Shown here piece after piece: positions 60,808 through 64,000 of a DNA stretch of 64,000 nt (position 1 is its first letter; each line of letters opens with the position of its first letter). A program made the position numbers and the translations under genes. The notes under the pieces were generated by a model that was not told the DNA's origin, made no database searches, and saw only the letters and a list, made by a program, of their open reading frames with translations. The DNA comes from Pseudomonas donghuensis (GTDB lineage Bacteria; Pseudomonadota; Gammaproteobacteria; Pseudomonadales; Pseudomonadaceae): the NCBI RefSeq assembly GCF_000259195.1, contig NZ_JH650759.1:74651-138650 (forward strand), in the 5' to 3' direction.

Positions 60808-60840
60808 GACAAAGGCCCCTTGATAGGGGCCTTTGTCGTT
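60808..60840 (+). terminator. Rho-independent terminator after purA
   Basis: GACAAAGGCCCC (60808-60819) and GGGGCCTTTGTC (60826-60837) form a perfect 12-bp stem over TTGATA, followed by GTT. Confidence 0.92.
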
Positions 60841-60928
60841 TCTGTCGGCTGATCGGCACAACCTTTGCTGTAAGAATCGCTCAAGCGGTGCCATCACCTT
60901 AATGGCCCCAGAAGTAGAGGGTTCTTTC

Positions 60929-62863
60929 GTGTCTGCCGTTCTCTCACTGTTACGAAGCCGCCTGTTGCGGCCTGTCTTTGTTGCTCTTGGTATCGCTCTT
61001 TTGGTGCAGGTGCTGGTCGCGGTCGCGCTGACCCGGAGCACGGTCACTGCTCTGGAGGCCGATCTGGACAATCGTCTGGCTACCGACAGCCAGAAGCTTG
61101 CCGCTGAACTCGAACAGGCTGGCAGGGAGGTCAGCTCCGGGCTCGATAGCCTCTCCACCAGTACCCGTCAGCGCCTGACTGCAGGCCTTTCCACGCGCTT
61201 GCAGGATGAACAGGCACAATTGCGCGCGACCCTTGAAAAGAACCTCAAGGATTCGGCCAACGACATGGCCGAGCTGCTGGCCTCGGTGGCGCCGCGAGCC
61301 ATGTGGGATAACGACGTGCCGACCCTGTCGGAGTTCTCCCGTCGGGCCCAGCGCAACCCCAACGTGTTGTTCGTGGTGTACGACGACGCTCAGGGCCAGC
61401 ACCTGACCCGTTACCTCAACCGGCAGAACCCGATCAACCAGGCGCTGCTGGAGAGGGGGCAGGGCGAGCGGGCGCTGGACAAGGTACTGGACGCCGCGCG
61501 TAACGACCCGTCGGTGTACCTTGTCGAAGCCTCGATCAACCCCAACGGTGTCGAGATCGGCAAGGTGCTGATGGGCGTCTCCACTGCCGTGGTTGACCAT
61601 GAGCTGGTGGCGCTGGACAAGCGCTTCTCGGCGTTGATTGCCAGTGGTGATCAACTGGTCGGCGACAGCCTGGTGGGCGCCGCAGCAGACAGCAACAAGG
61701 CCCTGAGCGCGCGCCTGGAAGCGGCTCAGGCGAGTGCGGCCGGCATGCAGGCCAACACTGCGCAAAGCGTCCAGGACGCCGCGGCAACCCTGCGCTGGAA
61801 CATCGGCGTGGGTCTGGCCCTGGTCGGCCTGGGTGTGTTGCTGGTGGTGGCCGTGGTGCTCGGTCGGCGTGTGGTCAACAAGTTGCGCCTGTTGATCGCT
61901 GCGTTGAACGACCTGGCGGCGGGTGAGGGCGATCTGACCAAGCGCGTCACCATCGACAGCCGCGACGAGATCGGTGATATGGCCGCAGCGGTCAATCAAT
62001 TCGTCGCCAAGCTGCAGCCCATCGTTCGCGAGGCCGGCGAGGTGGCCCAGCGTACCGGCATCGAGATCGGCGCCATGGCCCAGCGCAATGCTGGCGCCGA
62101 CGCCGCTGCCGAGCTGCAGCGCGATGAGGTTGCCGCCAGCCTGCGCGACTTGTCGAGCATGGCCGATGAGGCCCAGGCTGAAAGCCAGGCCATGCAGTCG
62201 GCCTTGCAGCAGGTGGTGGATATTCGTCAGGCCACTGACGAGAACAGCCGTACCTCTACTCAGGTGGCCAAGCTTATCGAGGACCTGGCCGGGCAGGTCG
62301 AGACCGGTTCCAAGGTCATCGAGCGCCTGGCCCAGCAAAGCGAGCAGATCGAGGTGGTGCTGACGGTGATCCATGGCATCGCCGAGCAGACCAACTTGCT
62401 GGCGCTCAACGCTGCCATCGAGGCGGCGCGCGCCGGGGAAACCGGCCGTGGTTTTGCTGTGGTGGCCGATGAGGTGAGGGCGCTGGCGAGCAAAACCCAG
62501 AGCTCTACCGGTGATATCCAGGCGCATATCGGTGCGTTGCAGCAAGGGGCGAAAGAAGCGGTGGCGGCGATCAGCCAGGCAGGGCGGCAAGCCAGCGAGG
62601 GCCTGCTGGTGCTACGCGATAACGCTCGCGTGCAGCAGTCGGTGCAGGCCTCGGTGGAGCAGGTGCATGCGGCCATCGGCCTGGCTACCCGTGCGGCTGA
62701 GCAGCAGGCGCAGGGTGCTCAGGCGGTGCGCGGCCGGGTGCAGACCATTCACACCCAGGCCGAGCGGGCCGCCGAGGTGGTGATGCAGACCACCGCCAGC
62801 AGCAAGGTGCTCGATGACCTGGCAGCGCAGCTCAAGGCCAGCTTGGGGCAGTTCCGGGCTTGA
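60929..62863 (+). CDS. Methyl-accepting chemotaxis protein
   Basis: About 644 residues from GTG 60929 ([20 protein letters not shown]), with GTAGAGGG upstream; ATG 60902 is an alternative. One helix near residues 14-34, a periplasmic sensor of about 240 residues with long amphipathic stretches and no motif I can name, then a second helix (about 290-312). A HAMP region and cytoplasmic signalling domain follow. The hairpin tip [19 protein letters not shown] is at 486-504. It couples a ligand signal to CheA/CheW. The ligand is unknown. It stands alone between a terminator and a REP. Confidence 0.92.
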   Translation: MSAVLSLLRSRLLRPVFVALGIALLVQVLVAVALTRSTVTALEADLDNRLATDSQKLAAELEQAGREVSSGLDSLSTSTRQRLTAGLSTRLQDEQAQLRATLEKNLKDSANDMAELLASVAPRAMWDNDVPTLSEFSRRAQRNPNVLFVVYDDAQGQHLTRYLNRQNPINQALLERGQGERALDKVLDAARNDPSVYLVEASINPNGVEIGKVLMGVSTAVVDHELVALDKRFSALIASGDQLVGDSLVGAAADSNKALSARLEAAQASAAGMQANTAQSVQDAAATLRWNIGVGLALVGLGVLLVVAVVLGRRVVNKLRLLIAALNDLAAGEGDLTKRVTIDSRDEIGDMAAAVNQFVAKLQPIVREAGEVAQRTGIEIGAMAQRNAGADAAAELQRDEVAASLRDLSSMADEAQAESQAMQSALQQVVDIRQATDENSRTSTQVAKLIEDLAGQVETGSKVIERLAQQSEQIEVVLTVIHGIAEQTNLLALNAAIEAARAGETGRGFAVVADEVRALASKTQSSTGDIQAHIGALQQGAKEAVAAISQAGRQASEGLLVLRDNARVQQSVQASVEQVHAAIGLATRAAEQQAQGAQAVRGRVQTIHTQAERAAEVVMQTTASSKVLDDLAAQLKASLGQFRA

Positions 62864-62868
62864 GCGTA

Positions 62869-62917
62869 ATCGCGGGGCAAGCCCGCTCCCACCGTGGGAG
62901 CGGGCTTGCCCCGCGAT
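62869..62917. repeat. REP palindrome after the chemoreceptor gene
   Basis: Perfect 24-base arms, starting ATCGCGGGGCAAGCCCGCTC at 62869 and ending at 62917, meet at a single unpaired base near 62893. This is the longest dyad in the window and the same sequence family as 3977-4046. It lies between convergent genes and probably acts as a terminator. Confidence 0.85.
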
Positions 62918-62929
62918 GCTTTTCAGGCA

Positions 62930-64000
62930 TCACGCGCGGTTCAGGTACATCCGCGTAGTCAGCAGATACACCGGCAACCCGGACACTAGAATCAACAGCG
63001 CCGCATAAGGTGCCGCTGCCGCGAACTCGACGTTGGCGGTATGCGCCCACACCTCGGTGGCCAGGGTGGTCATGCCGGTCGGGCTGAGCAGCAGGGTCGC
63101 CGTCAGTTCCTTCATGGCATCCAGGAACACCAGGGCAAATGCCGCAGCCAGGGCCGGGAAGATGATTGGCAGGGTCACCCGGCAGAACGCCGTGAACTGC
63201 GTCGCGCCAAGGGTGCGTGCGGCTTCTTCAAGCTGTGGCGCCGCCTTGTTCAGGGCCGTGCGCACCGGTGCCTGGGCCAGCGGCAGGAACAGCAGCGCAT
63301 AAGCCAGCAACAACAATCCTGTGGTCTGGTACAGCGCCGGCACGTAGTGCAGGGCGAAGTACACCAGGGTCAGGGCAATCACCAACCCCGGCAGCGCATG
63401 CAGCAAGTACGGCAGGCGCTCGGCCCAGATCGCCAGGCGGCCCTTGTAGCGCACCACCAGGAAGCTAACCGGCAGAGCCAGCAACAGGCTCAGCCCGGCG
63501 CCACCCAGTGACAGCGACAGCGACGAGAACAGGGCGCGGCTGATATCGGCCAGCGGAAACGCCGCCGACGAGCCAACACTCAGCCAGTAGCCGAGCATGC
63601 CCAACGGAATGCCGCTGCCCAGCAGTGCCAATGTCAGGCAGTACAGCTGCCCCACCGGCATCCATGCGCGCAGGTGAATCGGCGCACCACGCCGGGCCAC
63701 GCCCTGGCCGATCCGCACATGCCGGGCTTTGCCGCGCACGCGCAGTTCCAGCCATAGCATCAGCAGACACATGAACAACAGCACCGCCGAGAGCATGGCG
63801 GCGTTGGCGTTGCTGAACTCCAGCTCGAACTGCTGGTAGATCGCGGTGGTGAACGTCTGCAGGCCGAGGATCGACAAGGCGCCGAACTCCACCAGCATGT
63901 GCAGGGCAATCAACAGGCTACCACCGATGATCGACGGCCATAGCAGCGGTAGGGTGATGCGAAAGAATACGCCCCAGCGTGTCTGTCCCAGGGTGCGCGC
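62930..64000 (-). CDS. Iron(III)-type ABC transporter permease (FbpB-like), cut at its N-terminus by the window edge
   Basis: Open from base 64000 to the stop at 62930, giving 356 visible residues; the start lies outside. It is a fused double permease: two EAA loops are visible, the first ending RTLGQTRWGVFFRITLPLLW right at the edge and the second EEAARTLGATQFTAFCRVTL near residue 260 of the visible part. There are about eight visible membrane helices. This duplicated architecture is typical of Fe3+ or related periplasmic-binding-protein importers (FbpB/SfuB). The substrate is inferred. The binding protein and ATPase genes are not in the window. Confidence 0.85.
   Translation of the reverse strand, partial: ARTLGQTRWGVFFRITLPLLWPSIIGGSLLIALHMLVEFGALSILGLQTFTTAIYQQFELEFSNANAAMLSAVLLFMCLLMLWLELRVRGKARHVRIGQGVARRGAPIHLRAWMPVGQLYCLTLALLGSGIPLGMLGYWLSVGSSAAFPLADISRALFSSLSLSLGGAGLSLLLALPVSFLVVRYKGRLAIWAERLPYLLHALPGLVIALTLVYFALHYVPALYQTTGLLLLAYALLFLPLAQAPVRTALNKAAPQLEEAARTLGATQFTAFCRVTLPIIFPALAAAFALVFLDAMKELTATLLLSPTGMTTLATEVWAHTANVEFAAAAPYAALLILVSGLPVYLLTTRMYLNRA

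Noticed and set aside
60871-60898. Possible FliA promoter before the chemoreceptor gene (TAAGAATC-N11-GCCATCAC)
   Set aside because: Only about half the consensus positions match in each element, unlike the strong motA site.

Overview
The window is a gene-dense, high-GC stretch of a Pseudomonas chromosome, most likely of the P. putida group. The evidence is gene order and protein similarity: putA/putP, an LPS core locus with mig-14 and the dnpA-type deacetylase, thiC, parE/parC, motAB, queG-nnrD-tsaE-amiB-mutL-miaA-hfq-hflX-hflKC, and hisZ-purA. Pseudomonas-type REP palindromes (CGC-GGCAAG-GCTCCCAC and relatives) sit between genes. I saw no rRNA, tRNA, IS element, prophage or CRISPR array. 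The species call is inference from recognition, not from a search.

Layout. 1-3064: divergent putA (cut by the window edge) and putP around a regulatory region holding seven PutA-type hexamers. 3135-3971: rlmJ. 4130-14652: an LPS block with a sugar carbamoyltransferase, a GT2 glycosyltransferase, a GT39-like membrane protein, a kinase-like protein, msbA, mig-14, a PIG-L deacetylase and hldE. 14686-18078 (minus): a protein with a degenerate Nudix box, a translationally coupled aldo/keto reductase and FAD oxidoreductase, and an emrE-type SMR pump. 18165-20338: a LysR regulator and waaA. 20416-21849 (minus): tolC. 21993-25566: TPP riboswitch, thiC and cytX, for thiamin pyrimidine synthesis and uptake. 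25535-28431: a DUF3298 lipoprotein, nudF, a DUF1249 protein and cpdA. 28534-34850: yqiA, parE, two envelope genes and parC, tightly packed. 35028-38790: a PqiC-type lipoprotein, an Smp/YtjB-family membrane protein and divergent serB. 38902-42167 (minus): psd, a rhodanese and an HDOD protein. 42299-44176: motAB. 44239-44780 (minus): a TIR-domain gene with a 19-codon leader ORF. 44979-48500: rsgA, orn, a TRIC-family channel and queG. 48563-57980: the nnrD to hflC superoperon. 58256-60790: hisZ and purA. 60929-62863: a chemoreceptor. 62930-64000: an iron-type ABC permease, cut by the right edge.

Most genes are core housekeeping. The least ordinary item is the TIR-domain gene after motB. Its ribosome-binding site lies in a perfect 7-bp hairpin, and that hairpin lies inside an upstream 19-codon ORF whose stop overlaps the TIR start (TGATG). 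This looks like translational coupling by unmasking. The TIR protein also has Gln where catalytically active TIRs usually have Glu. Other points of interest are the shape of the LPS core locus, a nested-stem thiC leader, a queG C-terminus encoded by an inverted repeat, envelope genes packed between parE and parC, and a sigma28-like promoter before motA.

Several genes appear to use TTG or GTG starts supported by Shine-Dalgarno spacing (carbamoyltransferase, cpdA, serB, tsaE, hflX). Functions are assigned from visible motifs and family recognition; no database search was possible.
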